Counted from the first letter of the stretch, positions 43,046 to 51,901 are shown. The stretch: 64,000 bases of DNA from JBGNFV01 sp049645705 (GCA_049645705.1 JBARUK010000032.1:1-64000); one strand, 5' to 3'. The notes: a model not told the origin generated them from the letters alone. Made by a program: numbers and translations.

Positions 43046-44005
43046 ATGCTCTATAAATGGCTGCAGGCGCCGACTTTCCTGATAGTGTTGGTAATGCTGG
43101 CTTCCGGCTGCACGACCATACTGAACCGGGACACGCAAACGGTAAGAATTACCTCCTTGCCTAGTAAGGCCCGGGTAACCTATGATGACGATACCTATGT
43201 AACGCCGGCCGTTCTGAAAGTAGAGCGCTCCAAACACCCCGTATACTTCAGTATTGCCGATGACTCAGTAAGCAAGACCATAGAGCTGAGGCCTTCCATA
43301 GATCGTAAGTTTGCCTTTGCCAACCTGGCATGGATGCATGCCATGCCCTTCGCCTACCTCATAGACCTGACCAACCCGCGCAGGTTTCATTACGGCAAAC
43401 GTCATCATATAGATCTGTATGATACTGTTACTATCCTAAAACCACCGGCAGCCATAAACGTGAGGCCATTTATGAACCATGACTTTTATGAGGAAAAAGG
43501 TCAGTGGGGTGTTGTATTTGGCATACCCTATGCCAACTGGTATTACTTCAGACCGGACAACGAGTGGCAATCCCGCGATACGGGTTATTTCGGACTTAGC
43601 TTTGGCATGGAGTATATGGACAGGGACAACCGCTCTGTAAGAATAATGGGCTCGATGATGGCAGGGCACCCGGTACCCGTACCCGTACCGGTATTTCCGG
43701 AGGGTACCTATGACCGATCTTCTGCCTTCTCACTGAGCCTGACCCGGCAATATTATATACACAGGCTGGTACTGGGCTATGGGCTGGCTTACTCCTACCA
43801 TATATATAACTTCAGGAGCAACTGGCTCAGAGATGTACGCCTGACTACCAATAACCTGGGGGCCGACCTGTACGGCGGACTCAGGCTGGGAAAATACACA
43901 TCTATGGGGGTACGCTATCAGCCTACTGTATATAAGTTCTCTCCGGAGGTAAATTTTCAATACGAAAGCATAGTCAGTATCGAGCTATTATTCAGGTCTT
44001 TCTGA
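43046..44005 (+). CDS. Lipoprotein with PEGA-like and outer-membrane-barrel regions
   Basis: 319 residues. Signal and lipobox LASGC (Cys22). Residues 30-90 resemble a PEGA domain (VRITSLPSKARVTYDD...TPAVLKVERSKHPVYF). From about 160 the sequence alternates as amphipathic strands, ending in IVSIELLFRSF, as in outer-membrane beta barrels. Function unknown. A strong terminator follows. Confidence 0.65.
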   Translation: MLYKWLQAPTFLIVLVMLASGCTTILNRDTQTVRITSLPSKARVTYDDDTYVTPAVLKVERSKHPVYFSIADDSVSKTIELRPSIDRKFAFANLAWMHAMPFAYLIDLTNPRRFHYGKRHHIDLYDTVTILKPPAAINVRPFMNHDFYEEKGQWGVVFGIPYANWYYFRPDNEWQSRDTGYFGLSFGMEYMDRDNRSVRIMGSMMAGHPVPVPVPVFPEGTYDRSSAFSLSLTRQYYIHRLVLGYGLAYSYHIYNFRSNWLRDVRLTTNNLGADLYGGLRLGKYTSMGVRYQPTVYKFSPEVNFQYESIVSIELLFRSF

Positions 44006-44012
44006 TACTAAA

Positions 44013-44056
44013 ACAAAATTGCCCACTGAGTGACCAGCGGGCAATTTTGTTTTTTT
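44013..44056. terminator. Bidirectional terminator
   Basis: ACAAAATTGCCC and GGGCAATTTTGT pair over 12 bp around a 14-base loop; T-runs on both sides. Confidence 0.75.
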
Positions 44057-44144
44057 CGTTGATTCAGGTATTGAAAGATATCGGGCCATGCTTTGGTATG
44101 GTGGAGGGCTGCGCCGTAACTCACGTCAGTGGCTTCAGCCTGGT

Positions 44145-44200
44145 CCGTTTAGTATACCGCATGTTTACTATCGGTAGTAAGACTTTTTATATTAAAACTT
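44145..44200 (-). pseudogene. Fossil RiPP leader
   Basis: The minus strand reads SFNIKSLTTDSKHAVY between two stops, matching the KSFTTDS leader of its neighbours, without a start codon and with no Gly-Gly or Cys core. It is probably the remnant of another precursor of the tandem cluster. Confidence 0.45.
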
Positions 44201-44359
44201 TATAAATATCTGGTCAAATTAAACAGTATCAGAGTAGTGGCACCGCTGTATTCACCATAAGCGGCCGGTTTCATCAACTCTGAAAATTTATTTCGGAAAC
44301 CTCTTTAAGCCTTGTAGTCTGGTCTTTCTTTACATAGCTGGCAGTAGCTTATTCAGCTA

Positions 44360-44509
44360 TCAATAGCAGTTCTTAGGCGGACAAGCAGTACACAGACTGG
44401 GATTGTCCTGGCTGAACGTACCCGTTCCGCCCTTCACCCGGGCGTTTTGGCTGCTGTCGGTAGTGAAACTTTTTATATCGAGATTACTGAGAGTGATCTT
44501 TTTCTTCAT
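44360..44509 (-). CDS. GG-leader RiPP precursor with CPPxxC core
   Basis: 49 residues. Leader MKKKITLSNLDIKSFTTDSS with VKGG (Gly-Gly 26-27); core TGTFSQDNPSLCTACPPKNCY with Cys40, Cys43 and Cys48. The LCTACPPKNCY end is close to LCTGCPPIQCY in the precursor at 44987. Confidence 0.78.
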   Translation of the reverse strand: MKKKITLSNLDIKSFTTDSSQNARVKGGTGTFSQDNPSLCTACPPKNCY

Positions 44510-44565
44510 AATCGTAACTTGTTAAAAGGTTAAATGAAAGCTTACTATTCTGTACCAGCGGACGC

Positions 44566-44715
44566 TTAAGCTCCGCACTGCTGGTTGCCGCAGGCGGTAC
44601 ATAAATTAGTAGCAAACCCTGTAAAGTTCGTCCCACCTTTGATATTGATCTGGGCAAACTTACTGGTCGTAAAGCTTTTTACATTGAGGTCTCTGAGGGA
44701 AATCTTATTCTTCAT
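44566..44715 (-). CDS. GG-leader RiPP precursor
   Basis: 49 residues. Leader MKNKISLRDLNVKSFTTSKF with NIKGG; core TNFTGFATNLCTACGNQQCG, with Cys39, Cys42 and Cys47 at the same spacing (CxxCxxxxC) as its two neighbours but lacking the Pro-Pro. Confidence 0.78.
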   Translation of the reverse strand: MKNKISLRDLNVKSFTTSKFAQINIKGGTNFTGFATNLCTACGNQQCGA

Positions 44716-44986
44716 AGCAAATTAAAATTTGAATAAATAAGGTCAACGTCATATAGCACTTCTGGCAGTACGGTCTATTGACCCTGACCTTGTTTCATTA
44801 GATAGTCTTTCTTTACATAGCGGGTTAGTACGGGGGTCTGGTAAAGGCACATCCGGGAGTAACACAAAGTGCATGCACTACTACAAATGTAAGCCGCCAT
44901 TACTCCTTGCTTTGCTTGTGCCATTCCGGTTTACAGCACCTCACTTTAAGGGCTGCCGGTTTGACGCTTATCTCAGGTATGCAGGA

Positions 44987-45130
44987 TTAGTAGCACTGAA
45001 TAGGAGGACAACCAGTGCAAAGGCCTGTACCACATCTTGTATGCTCAGTGGCTCCACCTTTATGATTCCTTTTGTTAGCTGTAGTGAAACTTTCTACATT
45101 AAGTTTTTCGAGAGATAATTTAGTCTTCAT
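44987..45130 (-). CDS. GG-leader RiPP precursor with CPPxxC core
   Basis: 47 residues. Leader MKTKLSLEKLNVESFTTANK with Gly-Gly at 25-26; core ATEHTRCGTGLCTGCPPIQC plus Tyr, with four Cys (33, 38, 41, 46). First of the cluster in transcription order after the small peptide at 45194. Confidence 0.78.
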   Translation of the reverse strand: MKTKLSLEKLNVESFTTANKRNHKGGATEHTRCGTGLCTGCPPIQCY

Positions 45131-45154
45131 TACTTATAAAATTTAGCATAAAAA

Positions 45155-45187
45155 AAGCCCACCCATTACAGGGTTGGCCTATTTTTT
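45155..45187 (-). terminator. Terminator-like hairpin between small RiPP genes
   Basis: Minus strand GCCAACCC and GGGTGGGC pair with one mismatch and are followed by seven T. It separates the 28-residue peptide from the precursor at 44987. Confidence 0.6.
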
Positions 45188-45193
45188 TCAACG

Positions 45194-45280
45194 TCATCCA
45201 AGATTACAACAGTTAGAACAATTATCAGATACACTGACAACTGAATGGTTTGGTTGGTACTTATAAAGTTTCTTTTTCAT
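45194..45280 (-). CDS. Very small Cys-rich peptide, possible precursor remnant
   Basis: 28 residues: MKKKLYKYQPNHSVVSVSDN then CSNCCNLG. It begins like the neighbouring precursors and ends in three Cys but lacks the SFTT and GG elements. It is either a shortened precursor of the cluster or a chance ORF; the terminator directly after it supports real expression. Confidence 0.4.
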   Translation of the reverse strand: MKKKLYKYQPNHSVVSVSDNCSNCCNLG

Positions 45281-45458
45281 AGCTGCTGAAACCTGGAGTC
45301 TGTTGAAATTACATTAGTAAGGTAAAAAACAAATTCCGCAAACGCAAGTACGAATAGCTATTAATTGACGACAAAAGAACCACTATCAACGACGAACAAC
45401 CTTTTTTAACCGATAAGAATATACACCAAAATCGATTACTATATAAGAAAAGTCAAAA

Positions 45459-46823
45459 CTAATTAATCCAGACAGTCTTCTGATTGACAAATTCACGTAT
45501 GCCCAAATGGCTTAGTTCTCTGCCGTATCCGCTCTTCTTTATTCCTCCAAATGGCACTTCAGGTGCAGAAGCCATCATCTTATTAATGTACACCGCACCG
45601 GACTCAACTTTCCGCACCAGCTCCCTCCCACGTTTAATATCACTAGTCCAGACTGACCCACCCAATCCATAGGGGCAGTCATTGGCTATAAGCACGGCCT
45701 CTTCTTCATCCTTTATCTTAAAAACCATAGCGACAGGCCCGAAGAGCTCCTCATCGTAGGCAGGCATGCCCGGCTTTACGTCTGTTAATATAGTAGGGTT
45801 AAAAAATGCCCCTCCCCTGTCGGGCCGGTCACCTCCCACCAGTATCTTCGCGCCTTTATCTACAGATTTTTTCACCTGCTCCAGCAGTTCCTGTGCCAGG
45901 TCCTCGCTCGCCATTGGCCCATAGTCCGAGCTTTCATCTTCCGGATCACCTACTTTCAGCGCTTCCACACCCGACCTGAATATCTCCAGCCACTGATCGT
46001 ATATCTTTTCATGTATAAAGAACCGCTTAGCTGCAATACAGCTCTGGCCACAGTTCTGCATGCGGGCTTTTACAGCCACCTTCGCTGCTTCTTCCACGTC
46101 AGCATCGTCCAGTACTATAAAGGGATCACTACCTCCCAGTTCCAGCACAGTCTTTTTCAGCATTTCGCCCGCTTTCTCTGCTACTTTGCTACCAGCACCT
46201 TCACTACCTGTAAGCGTAGCCGCCTTTACCTTCGGGTTTTCCAGCACTCTGCCTACCTTCTTACCACTTATCATTAAGGTAGTGAAGCAGCCCTCCGGAA
46301 ATCCGGCCTTGCGGAATATCTCTTCCAGAGCCCTCGCGCACTGCGGTACCAGCGAACTGTGCTTCAGCAGGCCTACATTGCCTGCCATCAGCGCAGGGGC
46401 TGCAAAGCGGATCACCTGCCAGTAGGGAAAGTTCCAGGGCATAACTGCCAGCACTATACCCATAGGGTCGTAGGCAATGTAGGCTTCACCTTCCTCCACA
46501 GGAAGCTTCTCATCTGCCAGAAAATCGGGAGCCTTCTCAGCATAATAGTCACAGGCAGTGGCACACTTTTCCATTTCCGCCTCAGCTTCGCGTCGGTGCT
46601 TACCCATTTCGGCGGTCATCAGGCCTGCGTAGTAGCCCATATTCTCCCTGATCTCTTTCGCAGCGGCTTTCATCAGTCGGCTGCGCTCATCGAAGCTGGT
46701 TAGCTTCCACGTTATATAAGTAGCGTGGGCCTTATCTATAGCCTCGTCTACCTCCCTGTCGCTATGTTCATCGTAGGTCTTGAGAGTCTTTCCGTTTAAG
46801 GGATTTTTGGAATGTATCGGCAT
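45459..46823 (-). CDS. Aldehyde dehydrogenase (succinate-semialdehyde dehydrogenase type)
   Basis: 454 residues. LELGGSDPFIVL carries the general-base Glu and GQSCIAAKRF the catalytic Cys. The closest pattern is the NAD(P)-dependent succinate-semialdehyde dehydrogenase group of short N terminus (PIHSKNPLNGKTLKTY). It oxidises an aldehyde to its acid, for example in GABA breakdown; the exact substrate is inferred. The start lies 56 bases inside the next minus-strand gene. Confidence 0.85.
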   Translation of the reverse strand: MPIHSKNPLNGKTLKTYDEHSDREVDEAIDKAHATYITWKLTSFDERSRLMKAAAKEIRENMGYYAGLMTAEMGKHRREAEAEMEKCATACDYYAEKAPDFLADEKLPVEEGEAYIAYDPMGIVLAVMPWNFPYWQVIRFAAPALMAGNVGLLKHSSLVPQCARALEEIFRKAGFPEGCFTTLMISGKKVGRVLENPKVKAATLTGSEGAGSKVAEKAGEMLKKTVLELGGSDPFIVLDDADVEEAAKVAVKARMQNCGQSCIAAKRFFIHEKIYDQWLEIFRSGVEALKVGDPEDESSDYGPMASEDLAQELLEQVKKSVDKGAKILVGGDRPDRGGAFFNPTILTDVKPGMPAYDEELFGPVAMVFKIKDEEEAVLIANDCPYGLGGSVWTSDIKRGRELVRKVESGAVYINKMMASAPEVPFGGIKKSGYGRELSHLGIREFVNQKTVWIN

Positions 46824-47583
46824 ATTTTTCGGGGTTATCGACTTGATTAAACGCCAGGCCAGCGGCTGTGAGGCTCAACACGGGTGCTATCAGTACACCG
46901 ATCACCGGCACAAACAACATCAGGTTAAACATAAGTCCGTTACCCATGGCCAGCCCCCAGTGTCTGTTGATAGAGCGCCTGCTCTCCCGGATACTCAATC
47001 CCAGAAATTCATTACGGTAATAGAGCATGGAGAAGCCAAAGAAATAACTTTCTGCCAGGAACAGAACAGGAGGCACAAATGGCGCCAGTATGGGTACCAG
47101 CCACCCGGCCAGGACTATTACGATGGTAAACCCCATCTCCATGATAAAGTTTATGAGTGCTACGGCAATACCACGGCGCGAATCATGCCATAAAAGACTC
47201 CAGCTAAAGGGCTTATGATATCCCGTCTCTTTTTCCTGTATCTCTTCGCTCAGGTAAGCCAGTACCGGGGCCATAACTGTAAGGACCAGGTAGCGGTATA
47301 CCTTGAGACAGATAAGTACCAGCAAAACTCTGAACAGGAAGAGCAGGACTACCTGCAGCCCGTATCGCCAACCCGACTCCGCCTGCTCCCATCCGGACAG
47401 CTCAGACATCCAGGCCATAAGGTCTGCCGCATAGCGCCATGTAAGATACAGGGTAAGGGTAAAGAGGATGAGATTGGCTATAGCCGATGCCCACATCCAG
47501 GGCATCAGGCGGTTTTTTCGAAGAAACCGCCAGGCAGAAGGGTAATACCTGAAGCCTGTCCAAAATTCACTCATTAAGGTCAT
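46768..47583 (-). CDS. CysZ-like EI24-domain membrane protein
   Basis: 271 residues with about six hydrophobic segments and the EI24/CysZ pattern (FWTGFRYYPSAWRFL, VPPVLFLAESYFFGFSMLYYR). CysZ is a sulfate channel in proteobacteria; Bacteroidota members have no proven role. Its 3' end overlaps the ALDH gene by 56 bases in another frame, an unusually long overlap that implies coupled translation. Confidence 0.75.
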   Translation of the reverse strand: MTLMSEFWTGFRYYPSAWRFLRKNRLMPWMWASAIANLILFTLTLYLTWRYAADLMAWMSELSGWEQAESGWRYGLQVVLLFLFRVLLVLICLKVYRYLVLTVMAPVLAYLSEEIQEKETGYHKPFSWSLLWHDSRRGIAVALINFIMEMGFTIVIVLAGWLVPILAPFVPPVLFLAESYFFGFSMLYYRNEFLGLSIRESRRSINRHWGLAMGNGLMFNLMLFVPVIGVLIAPVLSLTAAGLAFNQVDNPEKYADTFQKSLKRKDSQDLR

Positions 47584-47930
47584 AACACAATATAATGTCG
47601 ATTTTGACTGATATAAAAATCGTTCCTAAGGCCAGGAAATCATCCATACTAATTTGGAATGATTGTGGCAGAATTCCACAAGAAAAAATCCTTTTATTGA
47701 AAAAATAAACGAATTCGCACGCCTTTATTGACGCAAAGTGTCTGTGAAAATTTTCAGGACATCCGCTTTAATAGCATCAGTATTATATGCTAGTCTACAA
47801 GTATTTATACCCTGACCATCCTGCATTTGGCATTAGGATAAACAGACACAAAGTCACCTAAATGTTACACTGCTAATATTAGAAGAGCTTACCGATGGTA
47901 TGAAGGCCTGCGACCCTATACCTTAGTAGC
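47584..47930. other. Divergent intergenic region
   Basis: About 350 AT-rich bases holding the promoters of the CysZ-like gene and the nuclease-like gene. Nothing else recognised. Confidence 0.35.
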
Positions 47931-48449
47931 ATGAAATTTTTACTATCGCTTCTCCTAACTATAGCCATAGCTGGTAGCGCCATTGCAGGAGAGTCATTCT
48001 CCGGTAAAGTAATGGAAGTACGCGAAGGTGACCTGCTGGTAGTGAGCGTAGGCGATGGCGTTATGATCAACGTCAGGCTGGACGAGATAGACTGCCCGGA
48101 ATCAGGCCAGAACTATTACGAAGAGGCCATCAAATACACAGAAAAGCTTGCTCTGGGCAAAGAAGTAACTGTCTCCGTTTCTGAAAAATCAGATGATGAT
48201 ACAGTTACAGGCATTGTCACTATAAATAATAGAAAAGGTACTAACCTGAACTATAAACTGGTGGCCGCCGGGCTGGCCTGGCACCTGCAGCAGGGCCTTA
48301 CTTATACGGAACATACTGATATGATGCTGGACCTGATGGATGAAGCACAGGCAAAATCCAAAGGTTTGTGGAAAGAAGGTAAGCCTATGGCTCCCTGGGC
48401 CTACAAGCAGCGTCAAAGCATGTACGAAGCCAAAAGTTCTATGGACTAG
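47931..48449 (+). CDS. Exported staphylococcal-nuclease-like protein
   Basis: 172 residues with a signal peptide cut after IAGSAIAG. The SNase fold shows VRLDEIDCPE, keeping the first catalytic Arg, the calcium Asp and the Glu, and GLAWHLQQGLTY and AKSKGLWKEG. The position of the second catalytic Arg (in the usual YGRxLA) reads DTVTGIVT, so activity may be weakened or lost. Role: extracellular or periplasmic nuclease or binding protein. Confidence 0.7.
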   Translation: MKFLLSLLLTIAIAGSAIAGESFSGKVMEVREGDLLVVSVGDGVMINVRLDEIDCPESGQNYYEEAIKYTEKLALGKEVTVSVSEKSDDDTVTGIVTINNRKGTNLNYKLVAAGLAWHLQQGLTYTEHTDMMLDLMDEAQAKSKGLWKEGKPMAPWAYKQRQSMYEAKSSMD

Positions 48450-48567
48450 GCTAACATTTTGAATGTTGATCCTATTAAGTCTGTAGAATCGCTAATCCTA
48501 AATGGATATCGTTAAGCGAACAACACATTCGCGAAGCTATATATACTGACAGTAACACAATGAAATG

Positions 48568-48590
48568 CCCGGATTTTATCCGGGTTTTTT
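48568..48590 (+). terminator. Rho-independent terminator
   Basis: CCCGGAT and ATCCGGG pair with a 3-base loop followed by six T, ending the nuclease-like gene. Confidence 0.75.
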
Positions 48591-48594
48591 CTTT

Positions 48595-49362
48595 TTAGTG
48601 CTCATAGATCATCTTAATGGTCATGCCTCCGTCTATCACGAAGTTCTGTCCGGTGATAAACCCTGCCTCATCAGAGCACAGGTATAAAGCTGCCCGTCCT
48701 ATATCTTCCGGTGTACCTACCCTGCCCGCAGGGTGCTGGTCCTTGTCCTTCTGTCGGTGGTCTACCTCTTCATTCTCTCCCGGCTTTTGCCAGTCGCGTA
48801 CTTCTATCCAGCCCGGACTTATGGCGTTTACCCTCACTTCGTGCTGCAGGCTTATAGACAGGGCATGCGTAAGGGAATGTATCCCTCCTTTGCTGGCCGC
48901 ATAGGCTTCGGAGCCAGGCTCCGACATCAGGTAGCGGGTACTGCAGATATTCAGTATAGCACCCTTGCTTTCTCTCAGATCAGGAGCAGCCATTTTGCTG
49001 CACATAAAGGCACCTCTGAGGTTGACGGCTATCACGCGATCAAATTCCTCTACTTCTATTTCATCCAGCGACTTGAAGAGGCTAAGACCTGCATTGTTTA
49101 CCAGCACATCTATAGTGCCGTAGCGTGCACGGGCCATCTCCATCAGCTCCTGTACAGAGCCTTTGCTGCTTACATCAGTTTTTATAAAAAATGCTTCGCC
49201 ATTCTGCTCTTTTACCCGGCGCTCACAGTCCTCACCTGCCTCCCGGTCCTTCTCCGCTATGATCACGTTGGCCCCGGCTCCGGCAAATGCCAGCACCAGT
49301 CCGCGACCTATGCCCTGACCGCCTCCGGTGATAATTACCGTTTTGTTATTGTATTGATGCAT
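48595..49362 (-). CDS. Short-chain dehydrogenase/reductase
   Basis: 255 residues from the Met at 49362; the frame from 49479 adds 39 residues lacking family resemblance and overlapping the next gene. TGGGQGIGRG binds the cofactor, NNAG is present, and the catalytic Tyr and Lys lie in YAASKGG near 153-157. GQNFVIDGGMTI closes the fold. Substrate unknown. Confidence 0.85.
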   Translation of the reverse strand: MHQYNNKTVIITGGGQGIGRGLVLAFAGAGANVIIAEKDREAGEDCERRVKEQNGEAFFIKTDVSSKGSVQELMEMARARYGTIDVLVNNAGLSLFKSLDEIEVEEFDRVIAVNLRGAFMCSKMAAPDLRESKGAILNICSTRYLMSEPGSEAYAASKGGIHSLTHALSISLQHEVRVNAISPGWIEVRDWQKPGENEEVDHRQKDKDQHPAGRVGTPEDIGRAALYLCSDEAGFITGQNFVIDGGMTIKMIYEH

Positions 49363-49399
49363 GCCGGATAAACCCGGTCTGCTGCGGATGGTTTGCCGG

Positions 49400-49741
49400 T
49401 CAGATGAGAAAGAAAAGCAGCGTATTGGTAGCTGCCATAGAGAATGCAAATACCAGCGAACAGCGCATTCCCTGCACACTGAAACCTGCCACTGCCATAT
49501 GGATGTATCGTAATACCACTACATCCAGTACCAGGATGCACAAAGCGGCAAGCAAAACAGGCAGTGGAAAACCCAGCATGTTCATCACCGGCACCAGGGC
49601 GGTATTGATAAGGGCTATCAGCAGGGCCACGACAAAGTTATCCCCGAATTCCCGGATGCGAATATTGTCCAGCACAGCTATAATGACTATGCCAACAGAT
49701 AAATTCACGGCTATTTTGAGTAATGCTTCCCACATAGGCAA
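49400..49741 (-). CDS. Four-helix holin-like membrane protein
   Basis: 113 residues with four hydrophobic segments and the DNIRIREFGDNFVVALLIALINTALVP pattern split across two helices (written here in two halves: DNIRIREFGDNF, VVALLIALINTALVP). This is the phage-holin-superfamily 4 type found widely in chromosomes, with no proven role in lysis. Confidence 0.65.
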   Translation of the reverse strand: MPMWEALLKIAVNLSVGIVIIAVLDNIRIREFGDNFVVALLIALINTALVPVMNMLGFPLPVLLAALCILVLDVVVLRYIHMAVAGFSVQGMRCSLVFAFSMAATNTLLFFLI

Positions 49742-49749
49742 AAAAATGG

Positions 49750-50835
49750 TTAATCCTCGGCTTCCAGGTAACGGTCCAGCGTCTCAGTCCACTGGCGTTT
49801 CTGCATGTCCTTCAGCATTTCTATGTTGATCATTTCGCGAAGCGGACTGTTTTGAGGCAGTGCAATTCCATAATACGTCTTATTGAACTGATAAGGAAGT
49901 ATTTGCAGCCTTTCGTCTTCCATTTCTTTAAGCAGATACTTGATGACCGGTGCATCATATACTACCGCATCTATATTATCTTCCTGCAGTGCCTCCAGAG
50001 CCGCCTGCACACTCTCATACTTTTTATAGCCGATGTCGCGACCATCCAGGTACTCCGCACTGCTGGTAGATGCTACCGAGCCCACGCGTACATTATCCAG
50101 GTCTTCCGGGCCTGCTACCACTTCCTCCATACGGTTTACTGTAAGAGATGAGGCTATGGCCGCCGTAAAGCTGGATATAATGATCAGAGCCATAAACATC
50201 CAGACCAGCGCTATGATCCGCCCGCCTATGGTCACGGGGGCCTTGTCACCGTAGCCCACTGTAGTCATGGTAACTGCAGACCACCACAGCCCCTGTGCGA
50301 TACCTCTTACAGGCGATCCGCCAAACTGCTCCTTATTTGCTTTTCTCTCAAATATCCAGACCAGCAGGCCAAATACCAGCAAAACCAATAGCAGGGCTCC
50401 TATGACCGAGAAAAACTCCCAGTTGAAAAAGGCCATGAAGGTATCGATCATGCTCTGCTTCTTATTATGCACCGCTATACCCAGCCCTGCCTGAAAGTAC
50501 GGGAACGTAAAGTCTACCTTTTGCTCCCGGGCATCGGTAATGGAGATAGCCGCTATGGCCGCATCCAGTTCCCCATTATGCACCTTATTGATCAGCGTGG
50601 GCAGGTCGTGCTCTTCCATCCTATAGGTAAAGTTCAGATCACGGGCTATATCATGCCACAGGTCTATACTAAGGCCGCGCCACTCATTTTCCTCATACAG
50701 AATAAAGGGGGCCACTACCTTAGTACCGATCACGAGTTCACGTCCGTCATAAGCCGACACATTGGTACTGTCCTGAGCCATCAGGTAGCCAGGCAAAAGG
50801 AACAGGAATAAAAGGACTGATCTTTTTAAAAGCAT
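49750..50835 (-). CDS. GluR0-like ligand-gated potassium channel
   Basis: 361 residues from the Met at 50835, chosen because it begins a clear signal peptide (MLLKRSVLLFLFLLPGYLMA). Two halves of a periplasmic solute-binding domain (ELVIGTKVVAPFILYEEN; DLDNVRVGSVASTSS to the end) are split by an ion-channel module with a pore helix and the potassium filter TMTTVGYGD near residue 195, between two membrane helices. This is the layout of prokaryotic ionotropic glutamate receptors. The ligand, probably an amino acid, is unknown. Confidence 0.85.
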   Translation of the reverse strand: MLLKRSVLLFLFLLPGYLMAQDSTNVSAYDGRELVIGTKVVAPFILYEENEWRGLSIDLWHDIARDLNFTYRMEEHDLPTLINKVHNGELDAAIAAISITDAREQKVDFTFPYFQAGLGIAVHNKKQSMIDTFMAFFNWEFFSVIGALLLVLLVFGLLVWIFERKANKEQFGGSPVRGIAQGLWWSAVTMTTVGYGDKAPVTIGGRIIALVWMFMALIIISSFTAAIASSLTVNRMEEVVAGPEDLDNVRVGSVASTSSAEYLDGRDIGYKKYESVQAALEALQEDNIDAVVYDAPVIKYLLKEMEDERLQILPYQFNKTYYGIALPQNSPLREMINIEMLKDMQKRQWTETLDRYLEAED

Positions 50836-50912
50836 ATATAGTATTTTCAGCCAGATAATTTTGACAAAAAATATGAGATTTGAAAATTGCACCCCCTGCA
50901 AAAATACCGATT

Positions 50913-51422
50913 ATGAAAATAGGTCTCATCTCAGACACCCATAGCTACCTGGACGATAAGGTTTTCCAATACTTTAAAGACTGCGACGAAATATGGCACG
51001 CCGGTGACCTCGGTAACCTGGAAGTAGCCGATAAGCTGGAGGCATTTAAGCCCCTGCGTGCAGTATGGGGAAACATAGACGGCCATGAGCTGCGCGCACG
51101 CTACCCTGAACACATGCGCTGGGAGTGCGAAGGCAAAAAGATCTACATGGCACATATAGGCGGCAAACCCCCTACGTACAATCCGGAGATACGCAAGCGC
51201 ATGAACGGCAACATGCCGGACATATTTATATGTGGCCACTCGCACATACTCCGTGTCCTGAGAGACCCGAAACGCCCCGGACTGCTGTACCTGAACCCCG
51301 GTGCTGCAGGCAAACACGGCTTCCATAAGGTGAAAACCATGCTGCGCTTTGAGATAGCAGAGGGGCGTATTTCTAATATGGAAGTCATAGAACTAGGCAA
51401 CAGGGGAACACTAAAGACCTGA
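50913..51422 (+). CDS. YfcE/MJ0936-type metallophosphoesterase
   Basis: 169 residues from the Met at 50913 (GLISDTHSY follows at once). Metal-binding motifs: DTH, HAGDLGN, GNIDGHE, ICGHSHILR, all intact. Small phosphodiesterases of this family act on phosphodiester bonds; the natural substrate is often unclear. Divergent from the channel gene. Confidence 0.85.
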   Translation: MKIGLISDTHSYLDDKVFQYFKDCDEIWHAGDLGNLEVADKLEAFKPLRAVWGNIDGHELRARYPEHMRWECEGKKIYMAHIGGKPPTYNPEIRKRMNGNMPDIFICGHSHILRVLRDPKRPGLLYLNPGAAGKHGFHKVKTMLRFEIAEGRISNMEVIELGNRGTLKT

Positions 51423-51785
51423 TCGGTCAAAGGCTTTCAGTGAAAGAGCATATTCGTAGCTGATCAGTCCTCTGTCGCCCACATGGTCTATCCAGGCAGG
51501 CTCTTCGTCGCTTACCTCTATAATCTCTTTGGTAGCTGTACTCCCCAATGTCTTTACCACTTCCCCCATCGTCTCTAGCTCTTCCGGAGAAAATACGTCC
51601 TCCCGGTCGCCACCTTCGCCAGGCAGAAACTGACCAATGCCCCGGGCAAACTGGGTGCGTTTTACCTGAACTATGCTCTCCTGCTCCATCCATCCGAACA
51701 GCCCGCTGAAGCCATTGGATACAAGCCCTATGTCTATGGCTACGTAGCGCGTACTTCCAAGAACCTTAAAGTGTAAAATCATCAT
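51411..51785 (-). CDS. Hypothetical protein
   Basis: 124 residues, acidic, no signal peptide or membrane span. The sequence FKVLGSTRYVAIDIGLVSNG and a repeated Glu-rich part give no recognised family. Convergent with the phosphoesterase gene and overlapping it by 12 bases. Confidence 0.5.
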   Translation of the reverse strand: MMILHFKVLGSTRYVAIDIGLVSNGFSGLFGWMEQESIVQVKRTQFARGIGQFLPGEGGDREDVFSPEELETMGEVVKTLGSTATKEIIEVSDEEPAWIDHVGDRGLISYEYALSLKAFDRSGL

Positions 51786-51901
51786 TTCCGTTCGGTTAGT
51801 TTAAATGACCATCCGGTAAAGTAATCTGACCACCCGGCTACCTTTATTATTAAGGCAGCGGCCTGTACTGCACATTTGAAGCATACTTAGACAGACCGCT
51901 C

